Assembly: GCF_900167435.1 (NCBI RefSeq) | Contig: NZ_FUWS01000011.1 | Coordinates: forward strand, 1-64,000 | Length of the DNA: 64,000 nucleotides | Source: Marinactinospora thermotolerans DSM 45154 | Lineage (GTDB): Bacteria > Actinomycetota > Actinomycetes > Streptosporangiales > Streptosporangiaceae | Direction of reading: 5' to 3' | Part shown: positions 52,335-60,337 of the stretch, one piece after another | Position numbering within the stretch: position 1 is the stretch's first letter | How the letters are laid out: every line of letters starts with the position of its first letter | The notes under the pieces: model-generated | Told to the model about the DNA's origin: nothing | Seen by the model: the letters and a program-made list of their open reading frames with translations, nothing else | The model's database searches: none | Program-made: the position numbers and the translations under genes

Positions 52335-52760
52335 ATGTTTCGTATCAACGACCAGGATCGACCCTCCGACTCCCACTGCCGTTGGTTTCCCGGTTACCCC
52401 TCTCAGGTGGCAGCCGCCCGCTGGTTCGTCATCGACCGGCTCCACGGCTGCTCCCGTGCCGACGACGCGAGCCTTCTCGCCAGTGAGCTGGCCACCAACG
52501 CCATCCGCCACACGCGCTCACGACGCTGGCGCACCGGATTCCTGCTGACCGTCGACCACACCCCCGGACTCCGCCTGCGCGTCACCGTGCGCGACGCCGG
52601 TGCGCTGGAAACGGACAAGAAGCCCTGCGCGACCCTCCCCGCGCCCGACGCCCTACATGGGCGCGGCCTGTTCCTCGTCAACTCCATCGCGAGCCGCTGG
52701 GGCACCCGCAGGGAACACCTCGGACGCAAGACCTGGTTCGAGCTTGACTGCCACAGGTGA
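52335..52760 (+). CDS. HATPase-fold ATP-binding protein (RsbW/SpoIIAB-like)
   Basis: A 141-residue GHKL ATPase: SQVAAARWFVIDRLHGCSRA, DDASLLASELATNAIRHTRS (N box with E..N), VTVRDAGALE (G1) and LHGRGLFLVNSIASRWG (G2). This is the anti-sigma factor kinase fold found in many copies in actinobacteria. GAGGTGAAA precedes the ATG. It is the only rightward gene of the element and divergent from the regulator operon. A target sigma or anti-sigma antagonist is not in the element, so it may act on host stress signalling. Confidence 0.88.
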   Translation: MFRINDQDRPSDSHCRWFPGYPSQVAAARWFVIDRLHGCSRADDASLLASELATNAIRHTRSRRWRTGFLLTVDHTPGLRLRVTVRDAGALETDKKPCATLPAPDALHGRGLFLVNSIASRWGTRREHLGRKTWFELDCHR

Positions 52761-52907
52761 ACACCCCTGCACGGAATGTCCCTGGACCGGCGAGCGCATC
52801 CCGGAGAAGGAGAGGTGGGCACATGATCGGCCTGTTTCCACATGCGCCTCTGCGTGATGACGCCTTGAATGGCCATTCGCTGCCGAGTTGAGCTGTATGG
52901 GATCAAG

Positions 52908-52930
52908 GCGACGGCGCTTCGCGCCGTCGC
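52908..52930. repeat. 10-bp inverted repeat
   Basis: GCGACGGCGC-TTC-GCGCCGTCGC, a perfect stem with a three-base loop, seven bases left of a larger hairpin. Confidence 0.7.
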
Positions 52931-52937
52931 GATGTCT

Positions 52938-52984
52938 GGGGGTGGCTCCGGCTGCGGGCTGCCGCCCGGTCCGGAGCCACCCCC
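52938..52984. repeat. 14-bp inverted repeat, possible origin or terminator
   Basis: GGGGGTGGCTCCGG (52938-52951) and its exact complement (52971-52984) flank a 19-base GC-rich loop, followed by AAAAGG. Position in the non-coding end of a rolling-circle element fits a single-strand or double-strand origin; a terminator for the HATPase gene is the alternative. Confidence 0.65.
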
Positions 52985-53220
52985 AAAAGGCTTCTGATGC
53001 CGCTTGCCGCAGGCGACCGCCCAACCGCCGCAGTTATCGAGCTGTGGTTCCTGACGTCCTCGGGTCCCGTGGCACTCGATCGCGCGACTCTGCCTGTCTG
53101 TGGCTGAGGACTCCGGCGCGATCGAGCACCACGGACCGAGGACCGTGGTTGCCCGCCGCTGTGGTTGCCGAAATCTCGGGTGACGCAAGGCGGTCCCCAA
53201 TCCCTCGGCGTCGCCTCCCG

Positions 53221-53241
53221 TGCTAACACGGCTGCTAACAA
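53221..53241. repeat. Candidate integrase arm-binding sites, right end
   Basis: TGCTAACAC (53221-53229) and TGCTAACAA (53233-53241), 12 bases apart, same orientation and spacing as the pair at 45449-45469. Confidence 0.7.
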
Positions 53242-53345
53242 CGGCCTCGGACAGGTCTGGACAGTCCCGGAATCATCGCCCTCTCGGAAAGGCGTTCACC
53301 CAGCTCAGACACCGGACCCGGACGTCCCCGGACATCTCTCGCCAG

Positions 53346-53389
53346 ACTCGTAATGCGTAGGTCGTCGGTTCGATTCCGACAGGCGGCTC
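53346..53389. repeat. Right attachment site (attR)
   Basis: An exact 44-base copy of 45365-45408, the 3' part of tRNA-Thr without the 5' half, so it encodes no tRNA. It marks the right boundary of the integrated element. Confidence 0.93.
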
Positions 53390-53393
53390 AGGG

Positions 53394-53428
53394 AAACCCC
53401 AGGTCACATGGCGCGTGGCCTGGGGTTT
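53394..53428 (+). terminator. Original tRNA-Thr terminator, displaced by the element
   Basis: AAACCCCAGG (53394-53403) pairs with CCTGGGGTTT (53419-53428), followed by TG. It lies just after attR; before integration it would have followed tRNA-Thr directly. Confidence 0.75.
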
Positions 53429-53679
53429 TGTGTTGCTCGGGGCGTGGCGTGTCCCGCTGCCGGGGTGCCGCGACCGTGCTGAGGAGAGACCGCCAAACCC
53501 GCTCACCCGAATGCAGGGATCGCACGCATACGGGTGGCGTTCGGGCATCGACGACTCTGGCGGGGCCATTCCACAGGACGCGTGCCCAGCACTGGCCACG
53601 GTGGGGCCAGCAGATCCTGCCGAGCATGCGTCGCCGCCGTCCGCGGTCGCCGGGACGGGTGGTTCGTCCGCTTCCTCGA

Positions 53680-54267
53680 TCAGGATCCCTGGGCCGCCGA
53701 GGAGGCGTTCTCCTGCTTCTCCCCGTCGGAGAACAGCAGGGTGGGTTCGGCGAGGATGTCGCGGCCGGCCTCGCTCTTGTAGATCTCGTCGACGCTGCCG
53801 AACCGGGCCTCGGAGTAGTCGAGTCCCAGAAGATCGGCGGCCCATCGGACGGACGCCTCGTCGGGCCCCTCGATCTCCAGGAACGTGGGGAGGTCGGGCC
53901 AGGTGTCGAAGTCGAAGGTGACGTCTCCCAGGCGCCATTCCTCGCGGTAGTTCTCCTGGTACCGGACCTCGCTGAGGCCGATCCGGCGAAGGATGTCGGC
54001 CATGGCGTGCAGGTCGGCGACCTCGGTCTCGATCTCCTTGGTGCCGTCGATCGTCGTGGCGTCGGTGACCTGCTTGAGCGTGAGCGTCGAACGGGTCCCC
54101 TCGTCGCGCAGCCGGAGCCAGGCCCCGCCGTCGAGGGAGTCGCTCTCGAAGATCTTGCGGGTGAGGAGAGTGCGGGGGAACGCCTGGACGGCGCCGAGGG
54201 CGGACAGTTTGGCCTGCAGGCCGGCGACGTCTACGGCCAGGAACTTCGCCTCGTACTCGTGCTTCAT
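53680..54267 (-). CDS. CYTH-domain protein (class IV adenylate cyclase-like)
   Basis: A 195-residue protein beginning with HEYEAKFLAVDVAGLQAKL, the ExExK signature of CYTH triphosphate tunnel enzymes. Further tunnel residues are in WLRLRDEGTRSTLTLKQVTD, KEIETEVADLHAM, ENYREEWRLGDVTFDFDTWP and PTFLEIEGPDEASV. The family includes CyaB adenylate cyclases, thiamine triphosphatases and tripolyphosphatases; the substrate here is open. GAAGGAAG precedes the ATG. Immediately upstream is a decayed methyltransferase on the same strand. Confidence 0.9.
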   Translation of the reverse strand: MKHEYEAKFLAVDVAGLQAKLSALGAVQAFPRTLLTRKIFESDSLDGGAWLRLRDEGTRSTLTLKQVTDATTIDGTKEIETEVADLHAMADILRRIGLSEVRYQENYREEWRLGDVTFDFDTWPDLPTFLEIEGPDEASVRWAADLLGLDYSEARFGSVDEIYKSEAGRDILAEPTLLFSDGEKQENASSAAQGS

Positions 54268-54278
54268 GCTTCCTTCTT

Positions 54279-54600
54279 TCAGAAACGATCGGTGAGGGCG
54301 GAGGAACGAGCCGCCAGGAGCAGGCCCATGCGGTGGATGTGGTCGTGCGGCCGGCCGATGTGGGGCCGAACTCGTTCGTGCGCAGGGTGAGCAGCACATT
54401 CCAGTCGTCGGGGAAGTGACGCTGCAGGCTCTCGGGAGAGGTGTAGTGCTCCATCAGGTGATGGCGCTTTTCGACGGGCATCATGAACTCCGCACCGAAC
54501 ACACCGCCTGGACGGATCAGGCGCTGCATACGTTCGACGAACTCGGCGAGCGGGCGGTGGTGGTTGGCACTGTAGTGCCACGAGCAGCTCGTCCAGACCG
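54279..54600 (-). pseudogene. Frameshifted 3' remnant of a class I methyltransferase
   Basis: Reading leftward from about 54600, one frame gives SWHYSANHHRPLAEFVERMQ, RLIRPGGVFGAEFMMPVEKR, HHLMEHYTSPESLQRHFPDD, WNVLLTLRTNEF, the C-terminal half of a SAM methyltransferase (RPGG motif after the fourth strand). Near 54370 one extra base shifts the frame, and the sense continues as PHDHIHRMGLLLAARSSALT and a stop at 54279. The SAM-binding N-terminal half is absent. It is a double-broken gene. Confidence 0.75.
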
Positions 54601-54939
54601 CATCGCGCTATGCGCCGTGCCGCCGTGGCCGGGGGCAGGCACAGGGGATCGGGAACGCCGGGCGCCGCACCGCGGGGCGGCGGTTCCTTCGCGGAGGAGC
54701 GGACCCGCTCCGCCCCGCGCAGCGCCACGCCCGCCTGGCGGGACGGCGAAGGGCGTCCCTCCTCCCTTCCGGTTCGCTACGCCGGGAGGCGGGGCAGCCG
54801 TTCTCCAGGGCGTCGGCGGCCGGGTCTCTGGAGGACGGGACCTTCCCTTCCCCGCGGGGATCCCCCACCGTTTGTGCCGGGGGGGCCTCGGGTAACCGGC
54901 CACGGTAGGCACCCGCGCGAACCAGGAGGGAAGGTCGAG
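54601..54939. other. Intergenic region upstream of the SDR gene
   Basis: No gene is recognised. Homology of the methyltransferase remnant ends abruptly at about 54600, marking a junction. Confidence 0.45.
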
Positions 54940-55830
54940 ATGGCCTCAGCGGCACAGGGATCCGGCGGTTCGGGGGAGCGGTACCCGCGTCCGGAGTTCT
55001 CCGAGCAGCAGCAACGTCCCCCGGGCGACACGGCGGCGATGGACCCGCGGCCCGACCACGGCGAGCGCACCTACCGGGGCAGCGGCCGGCTCGAGGGCAA
55101 GAAGGCCGTCATCACCGGGGCCGACTCCGGGATCGGCCGGGCCGTCGCCCTGGCCTTCGCCCGCGAGGGCGCCGACGTCCTCGTCTCCTACCTGGACGAG
55201 GAGGAGGACGCGCGCGAGACCGTCCGGCTGGTGGAGGAGGCCGGCCGCACCGCCGTGCAGGTGCCGGGCGACGTCGCCGATCCCGCGCACTGCCGCCACA
55301 TCGTCGCGACCGCGGTCGAGGCGTTCGGCCGGATCGACGTGCTCGTCAACAACGCCGCCTTCCAGATGACCCGGGCGTCCCTGGAGGAGATCCCCGACGA
55401 GGAGTGGGACCACACCTTCCAGACCAACATCACCGCGATGTTCCACCTGTGCAAGGCCACGGTCCCCCACATGCGGCCGGGGTCCTCGATCATCAACACC
55501 TCCTCGGTCAACTACAGCAGTCCCAAGCCGATGCTGCTCGCCTACTCCGCGACCAAGGCGGCCATCGTCAACTTCACCGGGGGCCTGGCCCAGCTCCTCG
55601 GGGAGAAGGGCATCCGGGCCAACAGCGTGGCACCGGGGCCCATCTGGACCCCGCTGATCCCCTCGACCATGCCCGCCGAGCAGGTCGCCCAGTTCGGCGC
55701 GGACGCGCCCTTGGGACGCCCGGGGCAGCCGGCCGAGCTCGCGCCCGTCTACGTCATGCTCGCCTCCGACGAGTCGAGCTACACCTCGGGTGCCTGCGTC
55801 GCCGTCACCGGCGGAACACCGATCATGTGA
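54940..55830 (+). CDS. Short-chain dehydrogenase/reductase (YghA/YdaD-like stress type)
   Basis: A 296-residue classical SDR. A ~45-residue N-terminal extension (PEFSEQQQRPPGDTAAMDPR, PDHGERTYRGSGRL) is typical of the YghA/GsiB-linked stress SDRs. The NAD(P) site is VITGADSGIGRAVALAFARE, NNAA occurs as VLVNNAAFQ, and the catalytic Ser, Tyr and Lys lie in INTSSVNY and AYSATKAAIVNF. The C-terminal SVAPGPIWTPL and DESSYTSGACVAVTGG complete the fold. AGGAGGGAAGG precedes the ATG. Confidence 0.94.
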   Translation: MASAAQGSGGSGERYPRPEFSEQQQRPPGDTAAMDPRPDHGERTYRGSGRLEGKKAVITGADSGIGRAVALAFAREGADVLVSYLDEEEDARETVRLVEEAGRTAVQVPGDVADPAHCRHIVATAVEAFGRIDVLVNNAAFQMTRASLEEIPDEEWDHTFQTNITAMFHLCKATVPHMRPGSSIINTSSVNYSSPKPMLLAYSATKAAIVNFTGGLAQLLGEKGIRANSVAPGPIWTPLIPSTMPAEQVAQFGADAPLGRPGQPAELAPVYVMLASDESSYTSGACVAVTGGTPIM

Positions 55831-55848
55831 CCCTCGCGCCGCGCCGGT

Positions 55849-56893
55849 TCAGCCCGGCCGGCGCCCGCCCAACCGGTCGAGGTCGCGCGCGGCCGACCTC
55901 AACCGGTTGAGCACGTCGGCGGTGGCCGGGTCGTGTCCGTCGCCGCCCAGGCCCTCGGGACCGCCGGGAACCGCGGATTCGTCCCCGGCGGGCCGCTCGG
56001 CGGCCAGGTCGGCCCGGGCCGTGGCGCGCAGCCCGCGGGCCAGGTCGGTCAGCGCCACCGCGACGACGGCCGCGTCATGCCCCTCGCGCTCCCCCTCCTC
56101 CAGCCAGCGGTGGACTCCGCGCACGGCCTCCAGGACGCTCGCGCACAGCAGGTCCAACTCGGCGATCCGGTGCTCGATCCGGTAGCCGCGCCGCCGTGCC
56201 CCCAGCCGCGCAGGGTGAGACGGGTCATCCGCCGTCCACTGTCGCGCGCCTCGGTCACCGCGGCCAGGTCGAGCTGGGCCGCGCGTATCCGGCGCACCCC
56301 GATGACCGCCCGGCCCGGGTCCCCCTCCTCCACGGCCTCGACGGCCCGGCGCACCCCCTCGTCGAGCCGGCCCAGGACCGCCCGGGTGAGCTCGATCGCG
56401 CGCGTCCACGGGCCCGGCGTGAAGAGCACCTGGCTGACCAGCAGCGCCAGCCCGCCCCCCACGAGCGCGTCCCCCAGGCGCTCGATGCCGCCCTGCTGGT
56501 CCTGGGTGGCCACCACCGGCACCGCCGAGGCGCCGGCCTGCACCACGGGCAGCGGCCGGGCGATGACCGCGGTCGCGGCCAGCATCCCGACGAACGCCAC
56601 CCCGGCGACGGCGACCCCGCCCGTGAAGTGCAGCGCCACCGCGGTGACCTCCCCGATGGCCACGCCCAGCACGACGCCGGTCAGCATGTCCACGGCCTGC
56701 CGGCCGCGCCCCCCAGCCCCGCGGACAGGCACACGATCGCCGAGATGGGGGCGAAGAAGGCCTGGGAGTGGCCGAGCAGGTCCCGGGCGATCCACCAGGC
56801 CACCCCGGCGGTCGCCGCGGCCTGGAGACAGGGCCACCAGGCCGACCGCAATTGGCGTCGCGAACGCGACAGCAGGTTCGCGAGGAGCCCCAT
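55849..56893 (-). pseudogene. FUSC-family (aromatic acid exporter-like) gene with two frameshifts
   Basis: Three frames must be joined. The first (from ATG 56893) gives LRSAWWPCLQAAATAGVAWW, IARDLLGHSQAFFAPISAIV, CLSAGLGG. The second continues GRQAVDMLTGVVLGVAIGEV, TAVALHFTGGVAVAGVAFVG, to RDSGRRMTRLTLRG. The third ends with RRGYRIEHRIAELDLLCASV, LEAVRGVHRWLEEG and a hydrophilic tail. Together they make a FUSC-type inner-membrane protein with a cytoplasmic helical domain. Both shifts (about 56705 and 56205) fall in runs of five or six C, so either real inactivation or sequencing error is possible. Confidence 0.8.
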
Positions 56894-56981
56894 AGGCCCA
56901 GTACAACGGCAGGGCGGTGCGCTGGCAACGCGCCAGGCCGGGGCCATGTATGGGGCCGTCCTCGGCGGGAAGGACAGGGAC

Positions 56982-57083
56982 ATGTTCTTCTTCTTCAGCA
57001 ACCGGCTCGGCTGCCTCGGTTCCATCGCCGTCTCGGTGGCCCTGACGGCCCTGCTCCTGCTGCTCCTGTACTCCTGCCGCTGA
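56982..57083 (+). CDS. Small membrane protein (33 residues)
   Basis: MFFFFSNRLGCLGSIAVSVA followed by a Leu-rich run and YSCR. One membrane helix, Phe-rich start and Leu-rich end. GGAAGGACAGGG precedes the ATG. Similar tiny MFFFFSNRLGCLGS-type proteins occur in Streptomyces relatives; their role is unknown. Confidence 0.75.
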   Translation: MFFFFSNRLGCLGSIAVSVALTALLLLLLYSCR

Positions 57084-57143
57084 CCGTTTCCGGTCGTCGT
57101 GCCGCTCCCGGGCCGGACCGGCACGGCGGATTAGGGTCGGGTC

Positions 57144-57584
57144 ATGAGCCTGCTACTCATGGTGATGGCCCTGCTCGGGGCGCTCGTCGTACTGGGGGCC
57201 GGAGCCGGTGTGACGGCATGGGCGCGCACGGCTCTGGGGGAACGGCGGACCGGGAACACCCGCCCCGTCGAGGGTGGCGGGGCACCGCCCGCGCCCGTCG
57301 CGCCGTCGGAGGAGCGGCGCGAGGAGGCCACGGCGCAGGACCCGATTCCCGCCGACGCGGAGGCGCCGACCGGGCCCAACGCCTCCTTCGCGGGGGAGGA
57401 CCCGCACGGGAGCCTCGTCCCCGACGCTCCGCCCTTGCCCGACCTGCCCTTCGAGCGCGTCCGCGAGCTGATCGCGCTGGGACGCGAGGACGACGCCGTG
57501 GCGGTCGTGCGCGAGGCGACCGGAATGGACCTGCACCGGGCCCGCCAGACCGTGGATCGCGTCCGCGCCGGGGAGGGGCGCTGA
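57144..57584 (+). CDS. Membrane-anchored protein with ribosomal L7/L12-C-terminal-like domain
   Basis: A 146-residue protein in three parts: an N-terminal membrane anchor (LLLMVMALLGALVVLGAGAG), a ~70-residue Pro/Ala/Glu-rich linker, and a compact domain FERVRELIALGREDDAVAVV, REATGMDLHRARQTVDRV. This domain has the pattern of the L7/L12 C-terminal fold (a helix-loop-helix with KVGLKEAKxxVD-like end), used in several membrane proteins of unknown function. The ribosome site is weak. Confidence 0.7.
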   Translation: MSLLLMVMALLGALVVLGAGAGVTAWARTALGERRTGNTRPVEGGGAPPAPVAPSEERREEATAQDPIPADAEAPTGPNASFAGEDPHGSLVPDAPPLPDLPFERVRELIALGREDDAVAVVREATGMDLHRARQTVDRVRAGEGR

Positions 57585-57596
57585 GCCGCGACCGGA

Positions 57597-58958
57597 TCAC
57601 GGGCGGGGCAGCACCTCGGCGAGTGCGGGAAAGGCCCGCAGGTAACCGTCGAGCAGGGCGCGGGCGGCGGGCACCGAACCGATCAGGGGGTGGGTGGCGA
57701 ACGCGCGCAGGGCCGGCGTGCGCGATCCGGTGCGCACCGCCTCGGCCACGTCCCGCTCGACCGAGGCGACCGCCTGGACCAGGGACGACTGGTGGGCGCT
57801 GAGACGCCCGCCGGCGAGCGGACGGGCGCCGTTGGCGTCGACCAGACACGACACCTCCACCACCGCGTCGTCGTCCAGGCCGTCGATCGTCCCCCGGTTA
57901 CGGGTGTTCACGATGAGCCGGGCCGGCTCGTCCCGCGCGATCGCCCGCATCACCGCCAGCGCGACCCGCTCGTAGCCGCCGCCGTCGAGGTCCTCGGCGG
58001 CGCGCTCGACCCCACCGGCGGCGCGGCGGTTGTCGGCCATGTAGGTCTCCTCGCGCGCCAGCCGGGCCCGCTCCCACAGCGCGGCGGCCTCGCGGGGCCG
58101 GCCGGGCGCCTCACGGTAGAAGTCGGCCTGCTGGGCCGTGATCTGCTCGCCGCGTGTGGCCTCCCCGGCGTCGGCCGCGCCGTCCCCCATGTAGTAGTAG
58201 TGCAGGTACTCGTTGGGCAGCGACCCGAGCGCGCGCAGCCACGCCGCGCCGAACAGCCGCCCCTCCTCGAAGGACTCCAGCGCGGCCTCGTCGGCGAGGA
58301 GGTCGCCGAGCCGGTCCCGGCCGTCGTGGTACAGCCCGCGCAGCCAGCCCAGGTGGTTGAGACCGGCGTAGTCGAACCGGACGGTGGCGGGGTCCAGACC
58401 GAGGGCGCGGGCCGCCCGCCGTCCCAGCCCGACGGGGGAGTCGCAGATGCCGATCACCCGGTCGCCGAGCACGTCGGCCATTGCGCGGGTGACCAGCCCC
58501 GCCGGGTTGGTGAAGTTGATGACCCAGGCGTCGGGGGAGCGTTCGGCGAGGACGCGCGCGATCTCCGTGACCACGGGAAGGGTGCGCAGCCCGTAGCTGA
58601 TCCCCCCGGCGCCCACCGTCTCCTGGCCCAGGACGCCCGCGGCCAGCGCCACCCGCTCGTCCAGGATCCGCCCGGCCATCCCGCCCACCCGGATCGCCGA
58701 GAAGACGATGTCGCAGCCGGTGAGGGCGGTCTCGAGGTCGGTCTCGACGCGCACCGGGGGACCGGAACCGCCGTGGGCGGCGCGGTGTTCGGCCCGGTGG
58801 TGTTCGACCACCGCACCGATCGCCTCCAGGCGCCGCCGGTCCCGGTCGAACAGGACCACCTCGGTGATGGGGGAGTCTCCGCGCGACACGTCGGACAGCA
58901 GGGCCCGGTAGACCAGCGGCACCCGGAACCCGCCCCCGCCGAGGATCGTCAGTCGCAC
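57597..58958 (-). CDS. Family 4 glycoside hydrolase (6-phospho-beta-glucosidase type)
   Basis: A 453-residue NAD- and metal-dependent glycosidase. The Rossmann start is VRLTILGGGGFRVPLVYRAL, SAIRVGGMAGRILDE follows the dinucleotide fold, INFTNPAGLVTRAM and GICDSPVGLGRRAA form the substrate and metal site (Cys in ICDSP), and AGLNHLGWLRGLY gives the His ligand. GH4 enzymes act by oxidation-elimination, usually on phosphorylated sugars in the cytoplasm. GTG 58958 has AAGGGAG upstream. It is divergent from a PfkB sugar kinase; together they may process a phosphorylated glycoside. Confidence 0.93.
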   Translation of the reverse strand: MRLTILGGGGFRVPLVYRALLSDVSRGDSPITEVVLFDRDRRRLEAIGAVVEHHRAEHRAAHGGSGPPVRVETDLETALTGCDIVFSAIRVGGMAGRILDERVALAAGVLGQETVGAGGISYGLRTLPVVTEIARVLAERSPDAWVINFTNPAGLVTRAMADVLGDRVIGICDSPVGLGRRAARALGLDPATVRFDYAGLNHLGWLRGLYHDGRDRLGDLLADEAALESFEEGRLFGAAWLRALGSLPNEYLHYYYMGDGAADAGEATRGEQITAQQADFYREAPGRPREAAALWERARLAREETYMADNRRAAGGVERAAEDLDGGGYERVALAVMRAIARDEPARLIVNTRNRGTIDGLDDDAVVEVSCLVDANGARPLAGGRLSAHQSSLVQAVASVERDVAEAVRTGSRTPALRAFATHPLIGSVPAARALLDGYLRAFPALAEVLPRP

Positions 58959-59162
58959 GCCCAGCTCCCTTCCGTCCGTCGCCACCGCGCCCCACAGTAG
59001 TGCGCGGCCCGATCGTCCCACGTGACGATCGGCATGATCGGCGGCGGATGACGGACACGTTGGCTACCCTTCACTCCAAGCCGCCCGGACCTCGCCAGGG
59101 CGCAGGGCGGATATGCCGGATCACCACTTCCGATCACGGGGAACGCGGGCAGGAGAGCCAGC

Positions 59163-60326
59163 ATGGCGACGAATGGGCGAGCGAAGGGCGAGAACGCCGC
59201 CGGCCACGAGCCGGAGTACGACAAGCTTGAGACGACCCCGCTGGTCGGCGAGCCGCGTGACCTGTTGGCCGGCGAGCGTTCCAGCGACGGTCCCGAGATC
59301 GACCTGGCGCTGAGCGGCACGGTCTTCTTCGACATCGTGCTGACGGGGCTCGTCGCGCCCCCGGCCAGTGGCACCGAGGTCGACGCCGAGGGCATGGGGT
59401 CCTGTCCGGGGGGTGTGGCCAACCTCGCCGTCGCCGCGTCCCGGCTGGGCCTGCGCACGGCGGTGGCCGCCGCGTTCGGGGAGGACGTCTACGGGGACTT
59501 CTGCTGGGAGACGCTGTCGGAGCAGGAGATGGTGGACCTCGGGGCGTCCCGCCGCATCCCCGACTGGCACTCCCCGTTCACCGTCTCACTGGCCTACCGG
59601 GGCGATCGCAGCATGGTCACCCACGAACACCCCTCGCCCCTGCCCCTGGAGGAGATGGCGCGCGGGCTGCCCCGGGCCAGGGCCGCGTTCATCAGCCTGG
59701 GCGCCGACGCCGACGTTCCCGAGTGGGCCCTGGAACAGTCCGCCAACGGGGCCAAGCTGTTCGCCGACGTCGGCTGGGACGACAGCCAGCGCTGGCCGGA
59801 GTCGGTACTGGAGCAGCTGCGCCACTGCCACGCCTTCATGCCCAACGCGATCGAGGCGATGTCCTACACCCGCACCGGCAGCCCGGCCTCAGCGCTGGCC
59901 GCGTTGACCGAGTACGTCCCGATCGCGGTCGTCACCGACGGTCCACGCGGGGCGCTCGCGGTGGACCAGCTCACCGACGAGAGCGCCGAGGTGGACGGCC
60001 TGGTCATGGACGCGATCGACACCACGGGGGCCGGGGACGTGTTCGGCGCGTCCTTCATCGTCGGGACGCTCGCCGGCTGGCCGCTGGAGCAGCGGCTGCG
60101 GTTCGCCAACCTGTGCGCCGCGCTGTCGGTGCAGCACACGGGCGGGTCGCTGTCGGCGCCGGGCTGGGCCGACATCGCCACCTGGTGGGTGCGGGTCCAC
60201 TCCGGTTCGCGGGCCGCGGAACGCCGGCTCGCCGAGGAGTACGGTTTCCTGTCCGACCTCGTGCCGATGCCGTGGCGGCCCACCGACCGGCGACGGGCCA
60301 GCGCGACCATCGGCCTGCGCCACTGA
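59163..60326 (+). CDS. PfkB-family carbohydrate kinase
   Basis: A 387-residue ribokinase-like enzyme. After a ~45-residue extension come LALSGTVFFDIVLTGL, the substrate motif SCPGGVANLAVAASRLGLRT, and the PfkB signature 2 DTTGAGDVFGASFIVGTLAG with the catalytic Asp in GAGD. GGAGAG precedes the ATG. The kinase phosphorylates a sugar or nucleoside; the substrate is unknown, but the neighbouring divergent GH4 gene suggests a sugar route. Confidence 0.92.
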   Translation: MATNGRAKGENAAGHEPEYDKLETTPLVGEPRDLLAGERSSDGPEIDLALSGTVFFDIVLTGLVAPPASGTEVDAEGMGSCPGGVANLAVAASRLGLRTAVAAAFGEDVYGDFCWETLSEQEMVDLGASRRIPDWHSPFTVSLAYRGDRSMVTHEHPSPLPLEEMARGLPRARAAFISLGADADVPEWALEQSANGAKLFADVGWDDSQRWPESVLEQLRHCHAFMPNAIEAMSYTRTGSPASALAALTEYVPIAVVTDGPRGALAVDQLTDESAEVDGLVMDAIDTTGAGDVFGASFIVGTLAGWPLEQRLRFANLCAALSVQHTGGSLSAPGWADIATWWVRVHSGSRAAERRLAEEYGFLSDLVPMPWRPTDRRRASATIGLRH

Positions 60327-60337
60327 CCGAGCCGGGG

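Larger units (their letters stand above)
52761..53345. other. Non-coding right end of the element
   Basis: 585 bases without a recognisable gene. It holds two strong hairpins (52908-52930 and 52938-52984), the TGCTAACA pair (53221-53241) and the approach to attR. This is where a replication origin or transfer locus could lie. Confidence 0.6.
45365..53389. mobile_element. Actinomycete integrative and conjugative element (AICE, pSAM2-like), 8.0 kb
   Basis: Bounded by a 44-bp direct repeat of the tRNA-Thr 3' part. The cargo in order is: integrase, excisionase, HUH replication initiator, FtsK-type transfer ATPase, replication/excision activator-like protein (all leftward); XRE-TPR regulator and ABM protein (leftward); HATPase protein (rightward); then 580 bases of non-coding DNA with strong hairpins. 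These are all functions needed for excision, rolling-circle replication and double-stranded DNA transfer by a single FtsK-like protein, as in pSAM2 and SLP1. All genes look intact, so the element may be functional. Confidence 0.93.

Noticed and set aside
53273-54529. A 418-codon - strand frame spanning the right end of the element
   Set aside because: Only its first 70 codons match a methyltransferase; the rest is the wrong frame of the CYTH gene and intergenic DNA.
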